NCBI RefSeq assembly: GCF_004765795.1
Contig: NZ_SBIV01000003.1
Coordinates: 62,001 to 126,000 of the forward strand
Reading direction: 5' to 3'
From: Halorussus marinus
GTDB lineage: Archaea; Halobacteriota; Halobacteria; Halobacteriales; Haladaptataceae
DNA length: 64,000 nt
This document shows positions 8,306 to 16,633 of this stretch, in pieces. Below the pieces are notes generated by a model, which did no database searches, was not told where the DNA came from, and saw nothing but the letters and a program-made list of their open reading frames with translations. Every line of letters begins with the position of its first letter. Within the stretch, counting starts at the first letter, position 1. Made by a program: the position numbers and the translations under genes.

Positions 8306-9298
8306 ATGATCTCGAAGGGCTGCGAACAGTGCGCCGAGGGGGGCAAGATGGTGCTGTTCGTCTACGGCTACTGCGACCAGCGCGACTGCTTTTACTGTCC
8401 GCTCGGCGAGAACCGGAAGAACGTCACCGACGTGTACGCCAACGAGCGGAAGGTCGAGTCCGACGAGGACGTCCTCACCGAGGCAAAGCGCATGGACGCG
8501 CTCGGCACCTCGATCACGGGCGGCGAGCCCCAGGAAGCGATGAACAAGACGTGTCGGTACCTCTCGTTGCTCAAAGACGAGTTCGGCGAGGACCACCACA
8601 CCCACCTCTACACGGGCATCACGGGGGGCCGCGAGAACATGCGCCGGCTCTCGGAGGCCGGCCTCGACGAGATCCGGTTCCACCCGCCGCTGGAGCTGTG
8701 GGGCGACATGCACGGCACCGAGTGGGAGGAGATCCTCTACATCGCCCGCGAGGAGGGGCTGACCCCCGCGTTCGAGATCCCGGGCATCCGCGCCGAGGAG
8801 GAGTTTCTGGAGTTCTTAGACGAGGGGGCCGCGGAGTTCTGCAACATCAACGAGTTCGAGATGAGCGACGGCAACTTCCGCCGGATGCAAGAGGAAGGCT
8901 ACGAGCTTCAGGACGGCCACATGAGCGCGGTCGAGGGCTCGAAGGAGATTCTCGACAGGATGGGCGACCACGACCGGGTCTACTTCTGTACCTCCGTGTT
9001 CAAAGACGCCGCCCAGCACCGCAACCGGATGAAGCGAATGGCCCGCAACATCCGCCGGGAGTTCGACGAGGTGACCGACGACGGCACGCTGGTCTACGGC
9101 AAGACGTGGGAGACCGAACAGCGCCTCGACGAACTCGGGGTCCCCGAGGAGTTCTACAGCGTCAAGTCCGACCACGTCGAGCTCGCGTGGTGGCTGCTCG
9201 AGGAGATGATCGACGAAGGCGATCTCGAAGAGGGCGAGATCGTCGAGCAGTACCCCACCTACGACGGGCAGGTCGTCGAGCGGACGCCGCTGGCGTAG
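8306..9298 (+). CDS. Radical-SAM protein related to pyruvate-formate-lyase activating enzyme (COG2108-like)
   Basis: A 330-residue iron-sulphur enzyme of unknown substrate. The cluster motif is Cys23-x4-Cys28-x2-Cys31 (GYCDQRDCFYC), one residue longer than the usual CxxxCxxC. An extra Cys pair lies at residues 6 and 9 (KGCEQC). Downstream SITGGEPQEA resembles the GGEP SAM-binding motif. The start ATG at 8306 follows a short AT-containing leader. It is divergent from the amidohydrolase. Archaeal relatives are conserved but uncharacterised. Confidence 0.82.
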   Translation: MISKGCEQCAEGGKMVLFVYGYCDQRDCFYCPLGENRKNVTDVYANERKVESDEDVLTEAKRMDALGTSITGGEPQEAMNKTCRYLSLLKDEFGEDHHTHLYTGITGGRENMRRLSEAGLDEIRFHPPLELWGDMHGTEWEEILYIAREEGLTPAFEIPGIRAEEEFLEFLDEGAAEFCNINEFEMSDGNFRRMQEEGYELQDGHMSAVEGSKEILDRMGDHDRVYFCTSVFKDAAQHRNRMKRMARNIRREFDEVTDDGTLVYGKTWETEQRLDELGVPEEFYSVKSDHVELAWWLLEEMIDEGDLEEGEIVEQYPTYDGQVVERTPLA

Positions 9299-9358
9299 TC
9301 GTCCGGTGCGGACGGACGAGCGTGGCGCGTCTGGCCGTCTTTCGGGTCGAGGGCGGCT

Positions 9359-10600
9359 TTAGACGCCGGTCGAGTAGCGTAGAATTCCGGCGACGCCGCC
9401 GAACGCCGACTGGAGCTGTTCGCCCTTCTCGAAGTCCGTGGAGATGAACTTCGTCTCGGTGCCGCGCTGTCCGGCGATGTTCATCAGGTACTCGATGGCG
9501 TCCTCGCGCTCGACGATCTCGGCATCCTCGCCGCTCTCGCAGGTGTGGTCGGGCGTGTCCTCGCGCTGGTCGACGAACTCGAACTCCTCTTTCTCGCCGC
9601 AGTCGTAGACCACCACGTCCTTGCGGAGGTCCTCCGAGAGCAACAGCCGGTCGACCGACCCCATCACGAGGTTCTTCCGGGTCGGCTCGAACCCGTAGGT
9701 CGCCTTGTTGCCCTCGTGGAGCTGGCGGAAGAACTCCTCCATCTCCTTTTTGTCTTTCATCACCTCGGCGTCCGCGAGGGCGTCCTCGGCGTTGTCGACC
9801 AGATCGTAGAGTCCAGACTCGTCGGTGTAGGCCACGTCGAACTTGCCGAGCACCTTCTGCTGGATCTCGTGGTGGAGGTAGTCGCCGTCGAGGAACTCGT
9901 CTTTGGTCGGCGAGGGGCCGCCGACGAGCACGCCGTCGATGTTCTCGCGCTCGGGGACGAACAGGTCGTTGGCCATCTCGGCGACCTCCTGATAGAAGTT
10001 GTCGATGGCTTCGAGCCGCAGGCGGGCGAACCGCTGGGCGGACTGGCCCCCTTTCCGCTGTTTGCCCGGCACCAGCGACGAGGCGGACTTGACCGGCTCG
10101 ACGCGCTTGCCCCGGAGCCAGCCGACGTTGGCCTCGCGCCGGTCGAGCACGATGAGGCCGTACAGCCCCTTGTCGGCCAGCATCTGTTCGAGGGGGTCGG
10201 TCAGGAACGCCGAGTCGCAGTGGTACCGGAACGACTCGATGGGTTGGGGCGGGTCTTCGAGCACCTTCGTGACCATGTCGGTCCGGCCGCCGCCCGAGTC
10301 GATCGCGCCGCTGAAGATGACCAGCCCGTTGTCCGGCGGGAAGGTATCGTAGTAGCGGAGCCGGTCTTTGATCGAGGTGAGCGCGTCCTGAACGTTCGTG
10401 CGGGTCTGTTTGGACTTGATGTTGCTCGCCTCGCTGTGCTCTTGGGTGACGTGGGCGACCACGTCGCTGATCTGCTTGTCCGGCGGGATGTAGATCGTTA
10501 CGAGCTGGGTCCCCGAGCCCTCGTAGTCTTTGAGGTCCTCGATGACCCTTCGGAACTCGTATTTTTTCCGGTCGGACTGCTCGTCCTCCTGCTCACTCAT
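9359..10600 (-). CDS. prf1: Peptide chain release factor aRF1
   Basis: Recognises all three stop codons and triggers peptide release on the archaeal ribosome. 413 residues, normal for aRF1/eRF1. The stop-codon motif NIKS is at residues 60-63, the YxCxxxF motif at 126-132 (YHCDSAF), and the catalytic GGQ at 184-186 in GKQRKGGQSAQ. The C-terminal domain (about 280-413) follows the eRF1 pattern. The ATG at 10600 starts MSEQEDEQSDRKKYEFRRVI. It has its own divergent upstream region shared with the MinD-like gene. Confidence 0.96.
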   Translation of the reverse strand: MSEQEDEQSDRKKYEFRRVIEDLKDYEGSGTQLVTIYIPPDKQISDVVAHVTQEHSEASNIKSKQTRTNVQDALTSIKDRLRYYDTFPPDNGLVIFSGAIDSGGGRTDMVTKVLEDPPQPIESFRYHCDSAFLTDPLEQMLADKGLYGLIVLDRREANVGWLRGKRVEPVKSASSLVPGKQRKGGQSAQRFARLRLEAIDNFYQEVAEMANDLFVPERENIDGVLVGGPSPTKDEFLDGDYLHHEIQQKVLGKFDVAYTDESGLYDLVDNAEDALADAEVMKDKKEMEEFFRQLHEGNKATYGFEPTRKNLVMGSVDRLLLSEDLRKDVVVYDCGEKEEFEFVDQREDTPDHTCESGEDAEIVEREDAIEYLMNIAGQRGTETKFISTDFEKGEQLQSAFGGVAGILRYSTGV

Positions 10601-10792
10601 TGCTACGTTGTAGGCCCTCCAGAGGGTAAGTAACCTTTGACCTGCGAGCCGCGCGTTGCGGCCGCACGCGCCCGATTGGAACACGCTAGAGGCCGCCCCG
10701 GGCGGTGACCGGACCCCGCGTCTGTCGCGCGTCGGACGCGCGGCGCGCGCCGCGGCCGAATCGGGGCGAACGCGTCGGCGATCACGGAGTAA

Positions 10793-10801
10793 TTTTATAT
10801 G
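10793..10801 (+). promoter_or_regulatory. TATA box of the MinD-like gene
   Basis: TTTTATATG lies 33-41 bp before the ATG at 10834, a strong archaeal TATA match in a GC-rich setting. Confidence 0.55.
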
Positions 10802-10833
10802 CGCATCGTGGTTCGGTTGGGACAACGAATATC

Positions 10834-12519
10834 ATGTCCGACACGGTTTACGCGATAGCGAGCGGGAAAGGAGGTGTCGGAAAGACGACGACCGCGATCA
10901 ACCTCGGCGCGATGCTGGCCGACCGGGGCCACTCGGTCGTCGTCGTCGACACCGACCTCGGGATGGCGAACCTCGCGGGCTTTCTCGACTTCGACGTCGA
11001 GAGCCCGACCCTCCACGAGGTGCTGGCCGAGGAGGCCGACGCCGACGAGGCGATCTACGAGGCGCCCGGCGGCATCGACGTCCTCCCCAGCGCCACCGAC
11101 ATCGAGGCGTTCGCCAAGTCGAACCCGGCGAACCTCACCCACGTCGTCGAGCCCCTGCGCGAGGCCTACGACTACGTGTTGCTCGACACGGGCGCGGGGG
11201 TCAGCTACGACACGCTGGTGCCACTGGCGCTGGCCGACGCCACGCTGTTGGTCGCCACCCCGGACGTCGCCTCGGTGCGGGACACCGCCAAGACGGGCGA
11301 GCTCTCAGCCCGCGTCGGCACCGGAGTCGTCGGCGCGGTGCTGACCCAGCGTTCGAGCAACATCCTCAACGCCGACGACGTGGAGTCGACGCTCGGCACC
11401 GAGGTGCTCGTGGTGGTGCCCTCCGACGAGGCGGTGCCGATGGGCATCGACGCCGGCCGACCGCTCGCGTCGTTCGCGCCGAACGCGCCGGCCGGGCAGG
11501 CCTATCGGGAGCTCGCCGCGGTGCTGATCGGCGACGCCGAGCCCGACCCGGAACTCGAACTCGACGAGCAAGAGCCCGACGACGACCGAGTCACCCCCGA
11601 GACGCTGACCGAAGGCGTCGACCGCGAGGTCGAAACGCCCCTCGCCGGCGCCGAGGTAGCCGAGAACGTCCGGGAGGCCGTCGACGGCGACGAGGACCCG
11701 CAGGGCCTGCTCGGCGGCGAACTGGCGAAGGCGGCCGACGAGATCCGACGGGAGGCCGCCGGGGACGACGCCGCGGAGCCGGTCCCCGACCCCGACGAAT
11801 CGCGCTCCGCCGCCGACGAATCGAGCCCCGACGTCGACGAGTCGCTGTTCGACGTCGACGACCGGCGCCCGGACGAAGCCGGGGCAAGCGAGGACGGGGC
11901 TCCCGACTCGGCGAGCGCCGGGGGATCGGACGTGGCGCCAGCCGACGACGTCGACGACGACGCCCGGAGCGTCGACGACCTCCTCGAACAGCACCTCGAC
12001 GAGGACCGACTGGGCGACGACGAGCCGACGTCTGAGGGGGCGTCGGCCTCCGAATCAGGTGCGGGCGGCTTCGAGGAGGGGTCGGCGATCGAGACCGACC
12101 CCTTCGAGGACGCTGAGGAAGGCGGTGATCCGTTGGCCGAAGACGACGCCGACGGTCCGCTCGTCGAAAACGAGGGCGGCGATCCGCTCGCCGAAGACGA
12201 CGCCGACGACCCGTTGGCCGACGCCGAGGAATCCGACCCGCTCTCCGAGGCACGCGAGGAGGCCGGGCTCGATTCGGAGGCGGATGGGACCGACCCGGCC
12301 CCGGACGCGGATGCGAGCGGTCCCGACGACTCGACGCCCGACGCGCTCGACGCCGAGTCCGAAGCGGTCCCGTTCACCCGCGACCGCCCCGACGCCGGCC
12401 CGTCGACCGACGACGAGTCCGACTCCGACGCGACCACGGACGCCGAGGAGAGCGACTCCGACGACGACGCCGAGGCGAGCGACGGGGTGCTCGGGCGCCT
12501 CGGCTCGCTGTTCCGCTGA
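10834..12519 (+). CDS. minD: MinD/ParA-family ATPase with long acidic C-terminal tail
   Basis: A 561-residue protein. Residues 1-235 are a deviant Walker-A ATPase of the MinD family: GKGGVGKT at 11-18, VVVVDTDLGMANL near 36-47, and the Walker-B-like VLLDTGAG at about 115-122. Residues about 236-548 are a low-complexity acidic tail with a repeated GGDPLAEDDAD / DPLADAEE pattern. The last residues, GVLGRLGSLFR, could form a basic amphipathic helix. Archaeal MinD proteins position archaella, chemoreceptors and pili. The fold is certain; the role of the tail is inferred. It stands alone with its own promoter. Confidence 0.88.
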   Translation: MSDTVYAIASGKGGVGKTTTAINLGAMLADRGHSVVVVDTDLGMANLAGFLDFDVESPTLHEVLAEEADADEAIYEAPGGIDVLPSATDIEAFAKSNPANLTHVVEPLREAYDYVLLDTGAGVSYDTLVPLALADATLLVATPDVASVRDTAKTGELSARVGTGVVGAVLTQRSSNILNADDVESTLGTEVLVVVPSDEAVPMGIDAGRPLASFAPNAPAGQAYRELAAVLIGDAEPDPELELDEQEPDDDRVTPETLTEGVDREVETPLAGAEVAENVREAVDGDEDPQGLLGGELAKAADEIRREAAGDDAAEPVPDPDESRSAADESSPDVDESLFDVDDRRPDEAGASEDGAPDSASAGGSDVAPADDVDDDARSVDDLLEQHLDEDRLGDDEPTSEGASASESGAGGFEEGSAIETDPFEDAEEGGDPLAEDDADGPLVENEGGDPLAEDDADDPLADAEESDPLSEAREEAGLDSEADGTDPAPDADASGPDDSTPDALDAESEAVPFTRDRPDAGPSTDDESDSDATTDAEESDSDDDAEASDGVLGRLGSLFR

Positions 12520-12668
12520 CTGGGGCCACCGAGCGCTCGCCGTCCCGCGTCGAGTGCAGGGTCGAGACGCCGGCCCTGCTCCGGCGCGGTGGGGTCCGTT
12601 GGGCTCGTGGCGATTCTGGTCGGCGCCGCCGGCCGCCGGGGGCGTTCGGCGTTAAGTTCCCGGCTCGA

Positions 12669-14441
12669 TCACATCGACCGCGGCGCGGCCACGCCGAGCA
12701 CGCCCAGCGCGTTCCCGACGGCGTGTTTCGCCGCCGCGACGAGCGCGAGGCGTGCGTCCCGCAGATCGTCGTCGACGTCGTCGCGGAGCACCGGACACTC
12801 CCGGTAGAACGTGTTGAACGTGTCGGCGATCTCGCGGGTGTAGGTCGCGACGACGTGGGGTTCGAGGTCCTCGGCGGCCGCCTCGATCACCGCGGGGAAG
12901 CGCGCGACGACTTCGAGCAGTTCGCGCTCCGCCTCGGCGTCCAGCACCGAGGCGTCGACGCCGGCGAGGGCGCCGTCGGTGTCGGCCGAATCGAGCCCGG
13001 CCTCTTCGAGGATTCCGCAACAGCGGGCGTGGACGTACTGGACGTACGGCGCGCTCTGGGCCTCGAAGTCGAGCGCGCGGTCCCACTCGAAGGTGATCGC
13101 CTTCGCGGGCTGTTTCGAGACGATGTCGTACCGAACCGCGCCGATGCCGACCTGCTCGGCGATGCGCTCGACGTCGTCGTCGGTCAGGTCGTCGTCGCGG
13201 ATCCGGTCGTCGAGCCTGTCTTCGACCTCCTCGCGGGCGCGGTCGACCGCCTCGTCGAGCAGGTCGTCGAGGTCGATGCCCGTGCCGGCGCGGGTCGACA
13301 TCTTCCCCTCCGGGAGGTTGACGTACGAGTAGATGACCTGCCGGAGCTGGTCGGTGTCGTTGTCAAGCAGGTCGAGCGTCGCCCGCATCTGGTCGGCCTG
13401 GAGCTTGTGGTCCTCGCCGAGCACCGTCACCGCGCGGTCGTAGTTCTGGAACTTCCACTCGTGGTGGGCGAGGTCCCGGGTGGCGTAGAGAGTGGTGCCG
13501 TCCGAACGGAGGAACACGAAGTTCTTCTCGATGTCGTAGGCCGCCAGATCGAGTTGCCAGGCCTCGTCCTCGTAGACCGCCTCGTCGAGGTCCTGAAGCC
13601 GGTCGACCACGTCGTCGACCGAGCCGTCGCGGATGAACCGGGTCTCCTTGACGAACTCGTCGAACTCCGCGGGGAGCCGCCCCAGGCTCTCGCGCATGCC
13701 GCCGAGCACGGTGTCGACGACCTCGCCGACGCGGTCGTAGGTCTCCTCGTCGCCGGCTTCGAGCCCCTGCATGATCGCGGTGATCTCCTCCTCGGCGGCC
13801 TCGACCTCGTCGGGGTCGCCGTCTTCGAGCACCTCGTTGCCCTTCCGGTAGTAGCGCACGAGGTCGTAGTCGGCCTTCTCGCGCTCGGGATCGGGCAGGT
13901 CGTCCTCGTCGAACGTCTCGTAGGCCCAGGTGAACACGGCCATCTGGCGCCCCGCGTCGTTGACGTAGTAGTGGCGGTCGACGTCGTAGCCCGCGAAGTC
14001 GAGCACTCGGGCGACCGCGTCGCCCACGATGGGGTTGCGCGCCCGGCCGACGTGGACCGGTCCGGTCGGGTTCGCGGAGGTGTGTTCGACCACCGCGGAC
14101 TCGCCGGTGGGGTCGAGCCGGCCGAACGTCTCGGACTGGGCCGCCTCGACGGTGCCCTCGTAGTAGGCGTCGCTCGCCCGGAAGTTGACGTAGGGGCCCT
14201 GTGCGGTCGCCGCCTCGACGAGATCGTACTCGGCGGCGTCGATCTCGTCGGCGATCCGGCCGGCGACCTGCGGCGGGGGCGCACCGACCTCGCCCGCGAG
14301 CCGGAACGCCGCGCTCGCGGCCAGCACGGCGTCGACGCCCTCGGGCGGGTCCTCGATACCGAGGTCGTCTGTCGGGAGGTCGAGCGCGTCGAGCGCGGAG
14401 GTGAGCGCCGCCGCCACCTCGTCGCGGAACTGGAGATACAT
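12669..14441 (-). CDS. argS: Arginyl-tRNA synthetase
   Basis: Charges tRNA-Arg. 590 residues, normal for class I ArgRS. The N-terminal Add-1 domain (about 1-105) precedes the ATP site [14 protein letters not shown] (the HIGH motif as HVGR, about residue 118-131). [12 protein letters not shown] is the KMSK loop, and the C-terminal DALR anticodon-binding domain follows. The start at 14441 ([11 protein letters not shown]) matches the start of the partial copy at 16590. The 5' 298 bp and the leader are duplicated behind the nhaC gene (see 16295-16628). This copy is intact and should be functional. Confidence 0.96.
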   Translation of the reverse strand: MYLQFRDEVAAALTSALDALDLPTDDLGIEDPPEGVDAVLAASAAFRLAGEVGAPPPQVAGRIADEIDAAEYDLVEAATAQGPYVNFRASDAYYEGTVEAAQSETFGRLDPTGESAVVEHTSANPTGPVHVGRARNPIVGDAVARVLDFAGYDVDRHYYVNDAGRQMAVFTWAYETFDEDDLPDPEREKADYDLVRYYRKGNEVLEDGDPDEVEAAEEEITAIMQGLEAGDEETYDRVGEVVDTVLGGMRESLGRLPAEFDEFVKETRFIRDGSVDDVVDRLQDLDEAVYEDEAWQLDLAAYDIEKNFVFLRSDGTTLYATRDLAHHEWKFQNYDRAVTVLGEDHKLQADQMRATLDLLDNDTDQLRQVIYSYVNLPEGKMSTRAGTGIDLDDLLDEAVDRAREEVEDRLDDRIRDDDLTDDDVERIAEQVGIGAVRYDIVSKQPAKAITFEWDRALDFEAQSAPYVQYVHARCCGILEEAGLDSADTDGALAGVDASVLDAEAERELLEVVARFPAVIEAAAEDLEPHVVATYTREIADTFNTFYRECPVLRDDVDDDLRDARLALVAAAKHAVGNALGVLGVAAPRSM

Positions 14442-14480
14442 GCTACGAGCTTTTCGACCGGCGGGTAAATGGGTTTCTGA
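14144..14480 (-). repeat. Direct repeat, argS 5' end, intact copy
   Basis: The first 298 bp of argS plus about 39 bp of upstream leader recur in the same orientation at 16295-16628, at roughly 95% identity by eye. The shared leader includes GCTACGAGCTTTTCGACCGG. The two copies bracket nhaC. Confidence 0.85.
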
Positions 14481-14592
14481 AGCGTGTGAGCCCGTCCGCG
14501 CGGTCCGATCCGACGCCGACGCGCCGGCGCGAGTCGCGGACGAACCGGTTAGCCGTGGGCGTCGGCGCTCGCCGACGACGCGGCCGGCCCGG

Positions 14593-16155
14593 TCAGTCGG
14601 CGTCCGAGCCGAAGACCCGGGGCATCGCGACCGTGGTCCGCTCGGAGAGCACGTACGCCGCGACACCGAGCGCGACGACGCCGACCGCGAGCAGGGGCAG
14701 CGGCGAGACGTCGTACCCGCTCGCGAGGAACAGCCCCGTCGCGACGGTGCCACAGAGAAGCGCGTACGGGATCTGGGTGTTGACGTGGTCGACGTGGTCT
14801 GCCCCGGCGAACATCGACGACATCACCGTCGTGTCGCTGATCGGCGAGCAGTGGTCTCCAAAGAGCGACCCGGTGAGGATGGCGCCGATCGCGCCCGGGA
14901 GCGGCGCCCCGAGGTTGAACGCGAGCGGGACGGCCACCGGGAACATGATCCCCATCGTCCCCCACGAGGTGCCGATGCTGAACGAGATGATGGCCGCCGC
15001 GACGAAGACCACCGCGGGGAGGAGCTCGGGCGTGATGACGCCCTCGGCGACGGCGACGACGTACTCGCCGACGCCGAGCGCCTCGCTGACCGACCCGATG
15101 GTCCACGCCAGCGAGAGCACGGCGACCGGGAAGATCACCATGCTGAACCCCTCGAAGATGGAGTCGCTGACCGCCTCCAGCCCGACGCGGGCGTGCCCGA
15201 CGAGGATGGCGAGCAGGAGTCCGCAGGCCGAAAAGACGCCCCAGAGGATGGCGTCGGCGGTCGCGGCGTCCTTCAGCGCCTCGACGGGCGCGACGCCCGG
15301 CCACCCGCCGGAGGTCAGGAGGCCGAGTCCCGTGACGGCCACGAGCGCGACGATGGGCGCCGCGAAGTACCACCAGCGCGAATCGACGTGGTCGGGCGTC
15401 ACGATGTCCTCCTCGCGGGTCTCGAGCAGGGGGTCCGCGTCGTCCCGGAGAACCTTCCCCGTCTCCTTCGCGCGGGTCTCTGCGCGCTTCATCGGGCCGA
15501 AGCTCCACCCGGTGGTGACGGTGATGAAGACGAGCACCACCGCGAGGAGGCTGTAGAATCGGAACGGGATGCTCTGGAGGAACACCACGAACGCGCTCTG
15601 GTCGATGCCGAGCGCCGAGAACTGCTCTTTGATGAGCCCGACCTCGAAGCCGACCCACGTCGAGACGACGGCGACGCTGACGACGGGCGAGGTGGTCGAG
15701 TCGAGCAGGTATGCGAGCTTCTCGCGGCTGATGTCGAACTTGTCGGTGATCGGCCGCATCACCGATCCGGTTATCATCGTACTCGCGTACGAGTCGACGA
15801 AGATGAGCATTCCGAGGATGCTGGTCCCGAGCTCGGCCTGCCTGCGGGTTCGAATCCGGGCGATGATGCGCTCGGCGAGGGCCTTCATCCCGCCAGAGAG
15901 GAATATCATCCCGAGCATCGCTCCGGAGAGGAACGTGAACAGGAGGAGTTTGCTGTTGAACGATGCGGTGATGTTGTCGATGACCAACTGGAGGGAGTAG
16001 GCCGCCCCGGTGATCGGGTTCCAGCCAACCAGAATGGTCGCACCGATCCAGATGCCCGCAAACAGCGACAGCAACACCTGCCTGCTCACCAGCGTCAGCA
16101 CGATGGCGAACAGCGCCGGCAGCAGGCTGATGATGCCGTACGTTTCAGATGCCAT
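14593..16155 (-). CDS. nhaC: Na+/H+ antiporter, NhaC family
   Basis: A 520-residue integral membrane protein with about 12 hydrophobic helices. Features typical of NhaC include [18 protein letters not shown], the long hydrophilic loop [14 protein letters not shown], and [17 protein letters not shown] followed by [16 protein letters not shown]. It should exchange cytoplasmic Na+ for H+, which matters for a halophile. The ATG at 16155 has a good TATA-like box about 30 bp upstream. The gene is bracketed by two copies of the argS 5' end, which suggests it arrived by integration. Its 5' region is more AT-rich than its neighbours. Confidence 0.9.
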   Translation of the reverse strand: MASETYGIISLLPALFAIVLTLVSRQVLLSLFAGIWIGATILVGWNPITGAAYSLQLVIDNITASFNSKLLLFTFLSGAMLGMIFLSGGMKALAERIIARIRTRRQAELGTSILGMLIFVDSYASTMITGSVMRPITDKFDISREKLAYLLDSTTSPVVSVAVVSTWVGFEVGLIKEQFSALGIDQSAFVVFLQSIPFRFYSLLAVVLVFITVTTGWSFGPMKRAETRAKETGKVLRDDADPLLETREEDIVTPDHVDSRWWYFAAPIVALVAVTGLGLLTSGGWPGVAPVEALKDAATADAILWGVFSACGLLLAILVGHARVGLEAVSDSIFEGFSMVIFPVAVLSLAWTIGSVSEALGVGEYVVAVAEGVITPELLPAVVFVAAAIISFSIGTSWGTMGIMFPVAVPLAFNLGAPLPGAIGAILTGSLFGDHCSPISDTTVMSSMFAGADHVDHVNTQIPYALLCGTVATGLFLASGYDVSPLPLLAVGVVALGVAAYVLSERTTVAMPRVFGSDAD

Positions 16156-16183
16156 TACGCTCGGGCAGTTTCCAAGTAGGAAA

Positions 16184-16191
16184 GTTAAAAC
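16184..16191 (-). promoter_or_regulatory. TATA-like box of nhaC
   Basis: GTTTTAAC on the minus strand, 29-36 bp before the nhaC ATG, in the most AT-rich 130 bp of this region. Confidence 0.5.
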
Positions 16192-16294
16192 TTGTTCAAT
16201 TGCACCGCTCGAAATAGATAGGTAATCAACAATTCCTCTCCGATCGGCAGACTCGACACAACTACGGTGTCGCAAACGGCCCGGTCGCGGGGCA

Positions 16295-16628
16295 CCTCGA
16301 CGGTGCCCTCGTAGTAGGCGTCGCTCGCCCGGAAGTTGACGTAGGGGCCCTGTGCGGTCGCCGCCTCGACGAGATCTACTCGGCGGCGTCGATCTCGTCG
16401 GCGATCCGGCCGGCGACCTGCGGCGGGGGCGCGCCGACCCCGCCCGCGAGCTCGCCGCCGCGCTCGCGGCCAGCACGGCGTCGACGCCCTCGGGCGGGTC
16501 CTCGATGCCGAGGTCGCCTGTCGGGAGGTCGAGCGCGTCGAGCGCGGAGGCCAGCGCCGCCGCCACCTCCTCGCGGAACTGGAGGGACATGCTACGAGCT
16601 TTTCGACCGGCATAAAGGGGCTCCTGAA
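16295..16628 (-). pseudogene. Truncated, frameshifted duplicate of the argS 5' end
   Basis: A second copy of the argS leader and first ~98 codons, in the same orientation as argS and about 2.15 kb away. It keeps an ATG at 16590 (MSLQFREEVAAALASALDAL) and reads ArgS-like to about residue 45. Two single-base deletions (near 16466 and in GAGATCTACTCGG near 16375) then break the frame, and similarity stops at 16295 within the Add-1 domain. It cannot encode a synthetase. With the intact copy it brackets nhaC. The stretch 16156-16294 before it is the AT-rich nhaC promoter region. Confidence 0.85.
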
Positions 16629-16633
16629 CCGCG

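Noticed and set aside
10834-12519. The MinD-like gene as a plasmid partition gene
   Set aside because: No ParB-like gene or iteron repeats nearby, and it sits among core genes (aRF1, argS).
12723-14468. Long plus-strand frame opposite argS
   Set aside because: Its composition is Val/Leu/Gly/Arg-rich antisense sequence, and the true gene on the minus strand carries all ArgRS motifs.
14593-16155. nhaC as part of an insertion sequence
   Set aside because: No transposase, terminal inverted repeats or target-site duplication of IS type. The flanks are copies of argS, which points to homologous integration.
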